64,000 nucleotides of DNA, from assembly GCA_008933805.1 (NCBI GenBank), contig WBUH01000019.1, forward strand, positions 30,629 through 94,628, written 5' to 3'. The DNA comes from Bacteroidota bacterium (lineage in GTDB: Bacteria; Bacteroidota; Bacteroidia; UBA8524). The notes beneath the pieces were generated by a model, which was given only the letters and a program-made list of their open reading frames with translations, was not told where the DNA came from and did not search any database. The translations under genes were made by a program, and so were the position numbers. Numbering within the stretch: the first letter of the stretch is position 1; every line of letters begins with the position of its first letter. This document shows positions 26,499-35,882 of the stretch, piece after piece.

Positions 26499-28619
26499 AT
26501 GATAAGAGTTCTACGCCTGTATTGTTTTGTAGTTTTTGTTATCGGGTATGCAAGTGAAGTATCAGCACAAGAGTATACCGGTGCTGAGAAACATTTGTGG
26601 AAGCCGATTTCGCCCGCGCCTGACAGCGTAATTGCCAATGGTAACGATGGTATTTATATCCGTGTTGCCTTTAGTAAAGATTATTCGCTGGATGCAAGCT
26701 CAATGCGCATTTTTGTAGATAATCAAATGATTGACGGTAATGTAAAGGCATTGGCCAATAATGTGTTTACTACCATTTATACCAAACCGCTAAAACCCGG
26801 TAAACACCTTGTAGAAGCCGAAGTAGTATCAACAACCGGTTATCTTTTTGAGCCTTTTAAGTGGAGTTTTTACATTAAGTTTCCCAATCAGGATTCTTTT
26901 GCCGTAGCAAAAGATACTTTTAGAGTGTATGGTAATATTATGGCCGAAACCCGTATCACTAATCTTAGCGGGGCTGGTAGTAGTTTACGGCAAGAACCGC
27001 CCCACACCAGCCAATTCGGGGGAGATTTACGGGTTCAAAACTCTCAATGGAATTTTGGGTTAAGAGGGTTTTATACTTCGGATGAATACCTATACGGACG
27101 GAATTTTCAATCACGCAATTATGTGCAGGCCAACATAGGCTGGCGGGGAATACAGTTAACAGCAGGTGACATAAACCCTGTTTTTGACCGTTTGGTAATG
27201 ACAGGAACACGGGTAAAGGGGGCGATGCTCGCACTTAAGTACAAACATATTGAACTTAAACTGCTTAGGGGATTATTAGCAAGAGAAGTTGAGGGGCAAC
27301 TGTATCGTTTGGGAGCAAATGAACCTGCGCCCCCTAATTTACAAACCGACTCAACCTATATGATGCCCGGCACCTATAAGCGTACAGTAAGTGCAGCACG
27401 TTTACAATTCAGAACTTTTTCTGAAGGTAGTTATTTAGGCTTTACAGTAATGCGTGCTAAAGATGTTGTAAACAGCATTAAATACGGAGTTGCGCCCAAG
27501 GATAATGTGGTTATTGGTGTTGACCAAACAATTACCGGGTATGATCAACGAGTAAAATTTTCGTACGGTGTAGCGATGAGCGGGTTTACCAATGATATTT
27601 CAAAGGGGGCTATTTCGAAAGCTGAAATCGACTCAGTACTCGGAGACCCTAATAACCCCTACGATCCACAGAAATACACCTCAATTTTAATTATTAATGA
27701 GTCAACTATTATCCCCTCAAACCGTTCTATTACCTCGTATATAAACACTACATTTAAATTGGGTCGTCATCATCAGTTTTTTGTAGAGAATAAAAAATTC
27801 GGCTCGGCATATATATCAATGGCCAATCCTTTTGTAAGAGCCGACCAACGGAGTTGGGAGTTTCAAGACCGTTTTAACTTTTTTAAACGTGCCGTGAGCG
27901 GTTATCTGCGCTATCAATATTTGCAGAATAACCTTAGCAAAACCTCGTTTACAACGTTATTTACCAATATTTATGCAGGAATGCTTACCATCAAGCCTAA
28001 CGATAAATGGCCGTCACTTATAATAAGTGCCATGCAGCAACAGCGACGCAGCAGCGTAACAGGCAGGGAAGTGTCGGTGTATTTTCTTAACAACGATGAT
28101 GTTATAACATACACAGCAGCATTGTCACACACATTTAAAACAGGAACGATAAAGAATACCATTAATTTAAATTTGGTTCAATCGAACCGTAAAGACATTA
28201 CCAATCCGTTGAATAATAATACTACACAGCTGTATTCTGCTAGTTTGCAACAAACATTTAGTGTTCCGCTGACGCTCAATTATCAATACAGTATGTCAAG
28301 AATTGAGTTGGTAAGCAGCAATTACGGCTCATTAACCTCTACATACGGAACATGGGGGCAGTATAAATTCGCTAAACAAGGGTTGGAAGTTGGTGCTGGA
28401 TATTTTGCTAACCGAGTGGGGGCTTCACAGTACAGTGTGGCATCGGTGCGACCGCTAATGCGAGTGTTTGCCACTTACAGAGGGTTTAAGAAATCTCTTA
28501 AGCCACTGGTGCTTTATGTTGAAGCGGCAACAGCCCCGTATACAGAGCAAGGGAACCCGATAAATAATTATACAGAAACATATATGTTCATAAGAGCTAA
28601 TTATATTTTGGGATATTAA
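26499..28619 (+). CDS. Probable outer-membrane beta-barrel protein with N-terminal Ig-like domain
   Basis: A 706-residue exported protein. A signal peptide (cleavage near SEVSAQ) precedes an Ig-like domain at about residues 35-130 (GIYIRVAFSKDYSLDASSMR). The remaining 560 residues show alternating amphipathic strands rich in Tyr, Gly, Asn and Arg (LRGFYTSDEYLYGRNFQ, FKTGTIKNTINLNLVQSN) and end in an aromatic residue (RANYILGY), as outer-membrane barrels do. No TonB box or plug domain is visible. It is probably in an operon with 25031; they may form a surface complex. Cargo or ligand unknown. Confidence 0.7.
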   Translation: MIRVLRLYCFVVFVIGYASEVSAQEYTGAEKHLWKPISPAPDSVIANGNDGIYIRVAFSKDYSLDASSMRIFVDNQMIDGNVKALANNVFTTIYTKPLKPGKHLVEAEVVSTTGYLFEPFKWSFYIKFPNQDSFAVAKDTFRVYGNIMAETRITNLSGAGSSLRQEPPHTSQFGGDLRVQNSQWNFGLRGFYTSDEYLYGRNFQSRNYVQANIGWRGIQLTAGDINPVFDRLVMTGTRVKGAMLALKYKHIELKLLRGLLAREVEGQLYRLGANEPAPPNLQTDSTYMMPGTYKRTVSAARLQFRTFSEGSYLGFTVMRAKDVVNSIKYGVAPKDNVVIGVDQTITGYDQRVKFSYGVAMSGFTNDISKGAISKAEIDSVLGDPNNPYDPQKYTSILIINESTIIPSNRSITSYINTTFKLGRHHQFFVENKKFGSAYISMANPFVRADQRSWEFQDRFNFFKRAVSGYLRYQYLQNNLSKTSFTTLFTNIYAGMLTIKPNDKWPSLIISAMQQQRRSSVTGREVSVYFLNNDDVITYTAALSHTFKTGTIKNTINLNLVQSNRKDITNPLNNNTTQLYSASLQQTFSVPLTLNYQYSMSRIELVSSNYGSLTSTYGTWGQYKFAKQGLEVGAGYFANRVGASQYSVASVRPLMRVFATYRGFKKSLKPLVLYVEAATAPYTEQGNPINNYTETYMFIRANYILGY

Positions 28620-28705
28620 ATGTAAATTGCTGTATAAAGCTATAAGAGACTTATCAAATTGCAGATTGCTTTTTTGGGATATGGTTTGTCAAAATGTATT
28701 AAAAG

Positions 28706-28730
28706 AAAAGGGGGCATAAGCCCCCTTTTT
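28706..28730. terminator. Bidirectional intrinsic terminator
   Basis: AAAAGGGGGC and GCCCCCTTTT pair around ATAA between two convergent genes. T-runs are present on both strands. Confidence 0.88.
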
Positions 28731-28754
28731 AGTATCATTCACCGTGGTCAATTA

Positions 28755-30773
28755 TTATGACTTGATTAGTTTAAAGTCAAGCAACACCTCAAGACCTTCG
28801 CGCAGGATTAAATCTTTTTGGTAGTTGCCGTCTTTTTCAAGTTTCTCAATCTGTGCTTCACGGGCTTTTTTCTCTTTTTCGTTTTTGTCTATTTCACGCT
28901 TGTAGGTTTCAAACTGCACGCTTACATAGCGGCGGTTACGCGCAATTTCAACTGATGTTACGTCTTCAAGTAAAAACTTGTAGGCGTTGTTCTTCTTCAT
29001 ACGGTTGTTATGCGCTTCAACCAATTGGCTGCGTTTGGCTGAAAGGTCGGCTGTTTTGGTATAATCAGCGCCCTTAATTTGATCCCAAGGCAAAGCGTAT
29101 GGGCTTTCGTCTTCGCCAAACTCTTTGCTTGCATACAAGCTGGGTAAAGCCACGTCAGGGATTACTCCTTTTATTTGGGTACTGCTGCCGTTTACACGAT
29201 AGAATTTTGCCATAGTTATCTTTAACTGTCCTGCATTTTCACCTTTGGGAAGAAACAAATAAGGATTAAGGTCGGCAACTGTTTGTACAGTGCCTTTACC
29301 GTGTGTTTGTTCACCTACTATGATACCGCGACCATAATCTTGGATGGCTGCTGCAAAAATTTCTGATGCACTGGCACTAAAGCGGTTTACCAATACTACC
29401 AACGGTCCGCTGTAAGCTATGCTTGGGTCGTTGTCAGATTCAACATCAATTTTGCCATCAGTGTATTTCACCTCTACCACAGGGCCGTTTTTGATAAACA
29501 GTCCCGTAAGTTTTATGGCTTCCAATAGCGCACCGCCACCGTTGTTACGCAAGTCAATTACTAAACCGTCGATGCCGATTTTGGTAAGACTGTCTATAAT
29601 CATTTTTACATCAAAGCTGGTGCTTTTGAAACTTTTGTCGCCCGATTTTGCTCCTTGGAAATCATAATAAAACGAGGGCAATTTTATCACCCCTGCTTTG
29701 TAGGTGGTTTTACCGCGTTTAATTTCTTGTATCTCGCCTTTAGCAGCTTGGTCTTCAAGTTTAATTTTATCACGTACTATGCGTACTTCTTTATTTTTAT
29801 CTGTTACGGCAGCTTTTGCGTCAATAATTTTAAGACGGACAACGGTGCCTTTTTTACCGCGGATTAAAGATACTACGTCGTCTATTCGCCAGCCCAACAC
29901 ATCTACAAACTCGCCTGTATCACCTTGTGCAACGGCCACAATGCGGTCGTTGGCCAGTACTTTGCCGCTAAGGTCGGCAGGGCCGCCTTTTACTACCTCG
30001 CGCACTTTGGTGTATTCGCCTTCGGTTTGCAGGGTAGCTCCGATACCTTCTAAAGAAAGCGATGAGCCGATATTAAAGTCTTCGGCAACGCGCGGAGAGA
30101 AATAGTTGGTATGAGGGTCTATGATGGTAGTAAACGAGTTCATGAAAATATCATATACGTCCTCGCTTTTCATTTTCTTCAATTGTCTTTCGTAGTTATC
30201 GTAACGTTTACGCACTACATCCGAAGTGCTTTTCCAGTCTTTACCGGTAGCAATCATGCTAAGGCATTCGTATTTAATCTTGTTCGTCCATAATTTATCC
30301 CACTCACTTTTGCTAGCACTCCAAGGCGATGTTTCCCGATCCACCTCAAACGAGTCGTTGGCACTAAAGTCCATCGAGTCTTCAAGCAACGTGCGGGTAA
30401 AGGCAATGCGGTCTTCGGCACGCATTAAAAAGGTATTGTAAACATCGTATGCAAATGCCAGTTTACCGTCTTGCAGGTAGTTATCAAGCTTTAGTTCATC
30501 TTTTGCAAACCTGTCAATATCGCTTTGTAAGAAGAAGCTGCGAGTGTAATCAACGGCAGCAAGGTATTCTTTAAATACTTTTTTGCTCAACTCATCATCA
30601 ATTTCAACTTTGTGATATGCTTCACTGTTAAGCAATCCTGTTACCACCTGACTGATTTGCTGGTGGCGGGGCATAGGTTGCAGGTTTAGTGATGATAGGG
30701 AAGTGCTATCTTGCTGTGCACTGGCAGCAATTATCCAAAAGGCCCCGAGGGCTACAAAAAATTTCTTCAACAT
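28755..30773 (-). CDS. prc: Carboxy-terminal processing protease (Prc/Tsp, S41A)
   Basis: A 672-residue periplasmic protease that degrades or trims proteins from their C-termini. The ATG at 30773 starts a signal peptide (MLKKFFVALGAFWIIAASAQ); the longer frame uses a TTG. A helical N-terminal domain (30-210), a PDZ domain (about 240-320) and the S41 catalytic domain follow. The Ser-Lys dyad is S468 in RFSASASEIFAAA and K493 in THGKGTVQ, with the same 25-residue spacing as E. coli Prc. The C-terminal domain of about 160 residues is also Prc-like and the length is normal for Prc. It probably acts in envelope quality control. Confidence 0.95.
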   Translation of the reverse strand: MLKKFFVALGAFWIIAASAQQDSTSLSSLNLQPMPRHQQISQVVTGLLNSEAYHKVEIDDELSKKVFKEYLAAVDYTRSFFLQSDIDRFAKDELKLDNYLQDGKLAFAYDVYNTFLMRAEDRIAFTRTLLEDSMDFSANDSFEVDRETSPWSASKSEWDKLWTNKIKYECLSMIATGKDWKSTSDVVRKRYDNYERQLKKMKSEDVYDIFMNSFTTIIDPHTNYFSPRVAEDFNIGSSLSLEGIGATLQTEGEYTKVREVVKGGPADLSGKVLANDRIVAVAQGDTGEFVDVLGWRIDDVVSLIRGKKGTVVRLKIIDAKAAVTDKNKEVRIVRDKIKLEDQAAKGEIQEIKRGKTTYKAGVIKLPSFYYDFQGAKSGDKSFKSTSFDVKMIIDSLTKIGIDGLVIDLRNNGGGALLEAIKLTGLFIKNGPVVEVKYTDGKIDVESDNDPSIAYSGPLVVLVNRFSASASEIFAAAIQDYGRGIIVGEQTHGKGTVQTVADLNPYLFLPKGENAGQLKITMAKFYRVNGSSTQIKGVIPDVALPSLYASKEFGEDESPYALPWDQIKGADYTKTADLSAKRSQLVEAHNNRMKKNNAYKFLLEDVTSVEIARNRRYVSVQFETYKREIDKNEKEKKAREAQIEKLEKDGNYQKDLILREGLEVLLDFKLIKS

Positions 30774-30901
30774 ACGTCGTTCTCTCTCCAAAATAGTTTA
30801 CAATGATTATTCCATTTACTTACCCTTGCATACAAATTAAGATGAAAAGGTAAAATTATCCTGCTAATGTTCTCTTATGACGGTTAAACGATTGCCTAAG
30901 T

Positions 30902-31561
30902 CTACTGTGTAAAGGCAAACTGTAGCATATTAGCACCCATTTGCAGGGCTTTTTGGCGCTTTTCTTCGCTATCATTGTGCACTCCGGCATCTTCCCAGCC
31001 GTTGCCCAAATCACACTCGTAAGTGTAAAAGCATACCAAACGTCCCTCATACAACAACCCGAAGCCTTGCGGCGGTTTGTTATCGTGTTCGTGTATTTTA
31101 GGCAACCCGTTGGGGAAATTATATTTCTGATGATAAATAGGATGGCTAAATGGCAGCTCTACAAAATCCAAATCAGGAAATACTTTTTTCATTTGCGGGC
31201 GAACATAAGGGTCTAAGCCGTAGTTGTCATCAATGTGCAAAAAGCCGCCCCCCATTAGGTAGTTGCGTAAATTTTCGGCCTCTTGGTCGGTAAACACAAA
31301 GTTTCCGTGGCCGGTCATGTGTATAAAAGGGTAATTGAAAATCTCAGCACTGCCGGGTTCAGCCGTTGCCTCGTCAGGGTCGATATTCATATCCAGATTG
31401 TTATTGCAAAAACGGATAAGATTGGGCAACGAAGTTTTGTTGGCATACCAATCGCCGCCGCCTCCATATTTTAGCCGTGCGATTTTAAACGACGGGGGAG
31501 GAGCCAACGAAGAGAATACTATAAAAGTTATCAGCAGTAGCGTGATGTGCTTTAGTTTCAT
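30902..31561 (-). CDS. DUF4159 family protein
   Basis: A 219-residue exported protein with N-terminal signal MKLKHITLLLITFIVFSSLA. The body matches the DUF4159 pattern: FKIARLKYGGGGDWYANKT, PFIHMTGHGNFVFTD, NYLMGGGFLHIDDNYG and SHPIYHQKYNF, close to a class-I glutamine-amidotransferase-like fold without an obvious catalytic triad. Homologues are widespread in Bacteroidota but of unknown role. The start codon overlaps the rsmE stop by 4 bp, so translation is likely coupled. Confidence 0.88.
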   Translation of the reverse strand: MKLKHITLLLITFIVFSSLAPPPSFKIARLKYGGGGDWYANKTSLPNLIRFCNNNLDMNIDPDEATAEPGSAEIFNYPFIHMTGHGNFVFTDQEAENLRNYLMGGGFLHIDDNYGLDPYVRPQMKKVFPDLDFVELPFSHPIYHQKYNFPNGLPKIHEHDNKPPQGFGLLYEGRLVCFYTYECDLGNGWEDAGVHNDSEEKRQKALQMGANMLQFAFTQ

Positions 31562-32265
31562 GGGTTAACTTCAAATTTAGCATTTATGAGTGTAGCAGCA
31601 ACCATTGCGGCAGTTTCAGTGCGCAAACGGTTTGCCCCCAACGATATCGCCTCAAAACCTGCTTTTTGTGCAGCTTGTACCTCGGCGGGGCTAAAATCCC
31701 CTTCGGGTCCTATTAATATCACTGAGTTTTGATAAGTAAACGGTTGGGAAAGCAAGTGTTGTGTGTTTTCGGTTTCGCAATACCCCATAAACAGGTTGGT
31801 ATTTTGCGGAGTTGCCTTTATAAAATCATCAAAAGTTTGTAGCTCATTTAACTGGGGTAAGTAAAACTGCAACGATTGTTTCATGGCCGAAAGCGCAATT
31901 TTGTTTAATCGCTCAGTTTTAAGCACCTTACGTTCAGAGTGGGTGCATTGTATAAAACTGATTTTAGCCACGCCAATCTCGGTTAGTTTTTCAACCAGCC
32001 ACTCAATACGGTCAATATTTTTGGTGGGTGCCACAACAACGTGCAGTTGATGTGTAGGAGGCTCAACGTGTGTTGTGTTTTCAATTTCGGCAAGGCAATG
32101 GTGCTTGGCAATTTCAGTAATGCGGGCACTAAATAAATTTCCCTTACCATCGGTTACGGCAAGTTCGCTGCCTACCGCTTTACGCAATACTTTCAGGTGA
32201 TGAAACTCTTCATCCTCTATCCGTATTGTATTATTTTGAATGTTAGGTGAGTAAAAAAGCTGCAT
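31558..32265 (-). CDS. rsmE: 16S rRNA (uracil1498-N3)-methyltransferase RsmE
   Basis: A 235-residue SPOUT methyltransferase that modifies U1498 of 16S rRNA. It starts at ATG 32265 (MQLFYSPNI); the longer frame needs a TTG. A PUA-like N-terminal domain (EFHHLKVLRKAVGSELAVTDG) precedes the knotted SAM-binding domain with VILIGPEGDFSPAEV and the C-terminal LGANRLRTETAA motif, both diagnostic of RsmE. It is followed, with a 4-bp overlap, by the DUF4159 gene and preceded 23 bp upstream by the DUF4846 lipoprotein gene on the same strand. Confidence 0.96.
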   Translation of the reverse strand: MQLFYSPNIQNNTIRIEDEEFHHLKVLRKAVGSELAVTDGKGNLFSARITEIAKHHCLAEIENTTHVEPPTHQLHVVVAPTKNIDRIEWLVEKLTEIGVAKISFIQCTHSERKVLKTERLNKIALSAMKQSLQFYLPQLNELQTFDDFIKATPQNTNLFMGYCETENTQHLLSQPFTYQNSVILIGPEGDFSPAEVQAAQKAGFEAISLGANRLRTETAAMVAATLINAKFEVNP

Positions 32266-32288
32266 TTGCAGTAGCAAAAGTAATCACA

Positions 32289-33158
32289 TTAGTCGTTAAA
32301 CCGCCTTAAGTCGATAGATTTAAAGGTCCACTCAGGGGTGTGTAAATCATGTCCGTAGGCAATAGTGTACCACGGATTATTATTTTTATCCGGATTTTTT
32401 AACACGTGTATTTCCTGTGCGGGCATATAGCTTTGCACCAGCATAAATGCACGTTGGCCGGTTTGTTTGTTTATGGCAACATCAGCCACCATCACCGCGT
32501 GCCCGTATGGGTAGCCGGTTTGTATAAAAATATCTCCGGGCTGAATTTCATCCACCGATATTTTCATGAGTTCCGCATTTAGTGATAATGTGCCTGCGTA
32601 GGTAAATACCACATCTAAATACTTTCTAAAAGTTTTGTAGCTGTAATCTCTTTTTGCGGTCCGTGCCCAACGCACTTGGTTATTTAGTAACACAGGGCGG
32701 TCACCTTCTGCATACGATTTATACTCAGCCCGCTCACCGTTGGTAAAGTTATAATGGATGCGTTTGTACTCTTTTCTGCCGAATAAATACTCTGCCCGCA
32801 ATCGTATCACAGCATCGGCGCATTGTTGTAAATCGCGGTTGCCAACGTCCATTTTAACTACTGCAAACTGTGCATCTTGGTTCGTTTTCTTCTGACCGTT
32901 ATATAAATACACGGTTTTATCCTCTTTCAAATCAAGATTACGGAGATACAAAGCAAAACTGTCTATTCCGGTTGTATCTCTTACAAAGCCATCAGGAGGG
33001 GGAATTTTTCCAATTTTAGCGTATACACCCAAAGGTGTTTCCTGCGTTTTTTCTGTGCACGAAGCCAATATCGAGAGCAAGCATAAAAACCACACCATAG
33101 TGTTATAACGTTTTATGCGAACGTTAATTGCAATACTGTGTGTTTTTATAGATGTCAT
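32289..33158 (-). CDS. DUF4846 family lipoprotein
   Basis: A 289-residue exported lipoprotein. The first ATG is at 33158 (MTSIKTHS); it provides the basic n-region (RIKR) before the hydrophobic segment and lipobox ILASC, so I prefer it to the ATG at 33098. The body has the DUF4846 features: QFAVVKMDVGNRDLQQCADA, RLRAEYLF, and PGDIFIQTGYPYGHAVMVAD, a cysteine-protease-like strand around GHAVMVAD, plus SYMPAQEIHVLKNP. The biochemical role is not established. It heads a probable operon with rsmE and the DUF4159 gene. Confidence 0.85.
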   Translation of the reverse strand: MTSIKTHSIAINVRIKRYNTMVWFLCLLSILASCTEKTQETPLGVYAKIGKIPPPDGFVRDTTGIDSFALYLRNLDLKEDKTVYLYNGQKKTNQDAQFAVVKMDVGNRDLQQCADAVIRLRAEYLFGRKEYKRIHYNFTNGERAEYKSYAEGDRPVLLNNQVRWARTAKRDYSYKTFRKYLDVVFTYAGTLSLNAELMKISVDEIQPGDIFIQTGYPYGHAVMVADVAINKQTGQRAFMLVQSYMPAQEIHVLKNPDKNNNPWYTIAYGHDLHTPEWTFKSIDLRRFND

Positions 33159-33371
33159 TTGTGACGTTAAAAATACGATGTTGGTGTTAAAATAAAACAA
33201 ATTTTCATTTGTAAAGGCTCATTTTTCGGGTTGAAAGGGATTTCATGTGATTGTATAATCCTACTTACCAGTAAAAGATACATGAAAGTGCCCGAAACAC
33301 AAGTGTTACAAGTGATAGAAATGTTTTGTTTGAAAATTCAACATTAAAAAGATGAAAAATTTATCCACATC

Positions 33372-33403
33372 TTGCAGTTGCTATTCAAATCGTATTACAT
33401 TTG
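33372..33403 (+). promoter_or_regulatory. Bacteroidota-type promoter of recA
   Basis: TTG at 33372-33374 and TACATTTG at 33396-33403, separated by 21 bp, match the -33/-7 elements of the Bacteroidota primary sigma factor. The recA ATG follows 24 bp later. I see no clear LexA-type palindrome nearby. The remaining bases of 33159-33371 hold no gene. Confidence 0.55.
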
Positions 33404-33426
33404 CCTTACGAAATTAACAGAAAAAT

Positions 33427-34446
33427 ATGGCCGAGAATACAGAAAAACTAAAAGTTTTACAGTCAACCATAGAACGCTTGGAAAAGGCCTATGGCAAAGG
33501 TGTGGTGATGAAGATGAGCGACGACAGGGTAGAGGAGGTAGAAGCAGTGTCGACCGGTTCATTAGGCTTGGATGTGGCACTGGGAGTGGGTGGTTTCCCG
33601 CGCGGCAGGGTGATTGAGATATACGGGCCTGAATCGTCAGGTAAAACTACGCTGGCCATGCATTGCATTGCCGAAGCACAGAAAAAGGGCGGTATTTGCG
33701 CCATTGTGGATGCTGAACACGCATTTGATAAAACCTACGCACAGGCATTAGGGATAGATACAGACAACTTATTGATTTCTCAGCCTGATGACGGTGAGCA
33801 AGCACTTGAAATTGCTGATAACCTGATACGTTCAGGCGCTATTGATGTGTTGGTAATTGACTCCGTTGCGGCGTTGGTTCCCAAGGCTGAGATTGAAGGC
33901 GATATGGGTGACAGTAAAATGGGTTTGCAAGCCCGTTTGATGTCGCAAGCGTTGCGTAAACTAACAGGTACAATTAATAAAACCGGCTGTATTTGTATTT
34001 TCATCAACCAGTTGCGTGAGAAAATAGGGGTGATGTTTGGTAACCCTGAAACCACCACAGGGGGTAATGCATTGAAGTTTTATGCTTCAGTACGTTTGGA
34101 TATACGCCGCATAGGTCAGCTTAAAGAGGGTATGGAAATAGTAGGTAACCGCACCAAGGTGAAGGTTGCTAAAAACAAAGTGGCTCCTCCGTTCCGTGTA
34201 GTAGAGTTTGATATTTTGTACGGTCAGGGTATTTCTCGCATCGGTGAGATTATTGATATGGGCGTTGATTACGATATCATTAAGAAAAGCGGTTCGTGGT
34301 TTAGCTACAACGATACCAAGTTGGGGCAAGGCCGTGATGCAGTGCGCCAGTTGTTGAAAGACAATCCTGAACTGTGCGAAGAAATTGATGTGAAAATACG
34401 TGAGATTGCTAAGAGCGGCCTAAAAATTAAAGCCGAAGTAGATTAA
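33427..34446 (+). CDS. recA: Recombinase RecA
   Basis: A 339-residue DNA strand-exchange protein that also promotes LexA-type self-cleavage where present. It has the Walker A motif GPESSGKTT, Walker [11 protein letters not shown], the L1 region around [20 protein letters not shown] and the L2 region with [20 protein letters not shown]. Length and order are standard. It is transcribed alone from a visible promoter, with a GNAT-like gene 76 bp downstream. Confidence 0.99.
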   Translation: MAENTEKLKVLQSTIERLEKAYGKGVVMKMSDDRVEEVEAVSTGSLGLDVALGVGGFPRGRVIEIYGPESSGKTTLAMHCIAEAQKKGGICAIVDAEHAFDKTYAQALGIDTDNLLISQPDDGEQALEIADNLIRSGAIDVLVIDSVAALVPKAEIEGDMGDSKMGLQARLMSQALRKLTGTINKTGCICIFINQLREKIGVMFGNPETTTGGNALKFYASVRLDIRRIGQLKEGMEIVGNRTKVKVAKNKVAPPFRVVEFDILYGQGISRIGEIIDMGVDYDIIKKSGSWFSYNDTKLGQGRDAVRQLLKDNPELCEEIDVKIREIAKSGLKIKAEVD

Positions 34447-34522
34447 TAGCATTCTTTTATCTGATATACATTTACCCGCAATTATTGGCGTTGCTTGCCG
34501 ATATTGCGGGTAAAGTTTTTTT

Positions 34523-35026
34523 ATGGCGATTGAGAAAATAAATATTGAGCGATTAGACGAGGTATTTACTATTTACAAGGATTGTAAGGCCGCACTAGAC
34601 ATGCAAGGTATTTTTCAGTGGACTGATAAATACCCTGTACTATCTACCGTTGAGGGGGATATACAAGCGCAGGAGTTGTTTGGGATGATTGAAGGAGGGA
34701 AATGTATAGGGCTTATATGCTTAAACGAGAAGCAATCACCTGAATACTCGTCGGTTGATTGGAGATGTTTACACGGAAAGATATTAGTGGTACATCGGCT
34801 GGCTGTTGCCCCTGATTTTCAGAAGCAAGGTATAGCACGGCAATTAATGGATTTTGCCGAGGGTTTTGCAAAAGAAAACGGGTATGCTGCCATTCGTTTA
34901 GATTCGTATAGTGTTAATGCTCGCTCCGTAACCTTGTATAGCAACAGAGGGTATAACAATTGCGGGCAAATATTTTTTGAGGGTAGGGAAGCTCATTTTT
35001 TCTGTTTTGAAAAGCCTATACAATAA
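34523..35026 (+). CDS. GNAT family N-acetyltransferase
   Basis: A 167-residue acetyl-CoA-dependent acyltransferase. The acetyl-CoA-binding motif A is VVHRLAVAPDFQKQGIARQL, followed by NARSVTLYSNRGYNNCGQIF, the usual motif B with its tyrosine. The N-terminal DCKAALDMQGIFQWTDKYP resembles small Bacteroidota GNAT proteins. The acceptor is unknown. It sits between recA and a convergent response regulator gene, with a shared hairpin terminator. Confidence 0.9.
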   Translation: MAIEKINIERLDEVFTIYKDCKAALDMQGIFQWTDKYPVLSTVEGDIQAQELFGMIEGGKCIGLICLNEKQSPEYSSVDWRCLHGKILVVHRLAVAPDFQKQGIARQLMDFAEGFAKENGYAAIRLDSYSVNARSVTLYSNRGYNNCGQIFFEGREAHFFCFEKPIQ

Positions 35027-35028
35027 AA

Positions 35029-35049
35029 AAGCCCCTTTTGTGGGGGCTT
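35029..35049. terminator. Bidirectional intrinsic terminator
   Basis: AAGCCCC and GGGGCTT flank a 7-nt loop between the convergent GNAT and LytTR genes. The six As upstream give a T-run on the minus strand. Confidence 0.75.
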
Positions 35050-35076
35050 ACCAATATTTGAAAAAGTGTGTAACCG

Positions 35077-35784
35077 TTATTTCAATATGTTATTCTTTTT
35101 AAGTGCGTCGTAAAAACCTTCTTTATAGTTTTTACCAATAGGTATTTTTTGACCGTTTATTTCAACATTACCACCCACAATAGTTATAATTTTATCCAAC
35201 GCTACAATAAACGAGCGGTGCACCCTTTTAAAATACCTTTCGGGTAGTTTTTCCTCCATGTTTTTCATGGTTTGCAGGGTTATATAACGTTTTTCGGGGG
35301 TGTGAATTTTAACATAATCAGCAAGTGCTTCAACAAATAAAATATCGTTGTAGCTTACCTTTTGCAGTTTTTGGTCTGATTTTATAAAAATATAATCGTC
35401 TTCACGCTGGCTGTGCTCATTTTTAAGCACAAACAGTTCTTCAGCTTTGCGTACTGCTTTTAGGAATCGGTCTTGTGAAAAGGGTTTAAGCAAATAGTCG
35501 ATGGCGTTTAATTCAAATCCTTCCACCGCATAATTTTGGTATGCAGTAGTAAAAATAACCATCGGAGGGTCTTTTAATGAGCGTAGAAAATCAATTCCGG
35601 TAATTTCCGGCATCTGTATGTCAAGAAAAATCAAATCCACTTGATTATGCTTCATCTTCTCAAGTGCTTCGATAGCATTGCTGCAAATACCTACTAAATT
35701 TAGTTGAGGCGTTTTCTTTACATAACTGTCAAGGATGTCTTGCGCCAGGGGTTCATCATCAACAATCAGACAGCTTACTGTCAT
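35077..35784 (-). CDS. LytTR-type response regulator
   Basis: A 235-residue regulator starting at ATG 35784; the longer frame begins with TTG. The receiver domain holds the acidic pocket CLIVDDEP, the phospho-acceptor aspartate at about residue 55 in LIFLDIQMPEITG and the conserved FTTAYQNYAVEGF segment. A LytTR DNA-binding domain follows (DYVKIHTPEKRYITLQTMK, FKRVHRSFIVALDKI). It follows the histidine kinase gene on the same strand, with 98 bp between them, so it is the likely partner of that kinase. Target promoters are unknown. Confidence 0.93.
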   Translation of the reverse strand: MTVSCLIVDDEPLAQDILDSYVKKTPQLNLVGICSNAIEALEKMKHNQVDLIFLDIQMPEITGIDFLRSLKDPPMVIFTTAYQNYAVEGFELNAIDYLLKPFSQDRFLKAVRKAEELFVLKNEHSQREDDYIFIKSDQKLQKVSYNDILFVEALADYVKIHTPEKRYITLQTMKNMEEKLPERYFKRVHRSFIVALDKIITIVGGNVEINGQKIPIGKNYKEGFYDALKKNNILK

Positions 35785-35882
35785 AACATCTGTTTTTAGG
35801 TTGGTTGAAAATTGCAAAAGTGTGTGTAATTATTTTAATAAACGCAAAGTTTGCTGTAAAGTATGTAACCGTAGGGTAAAAA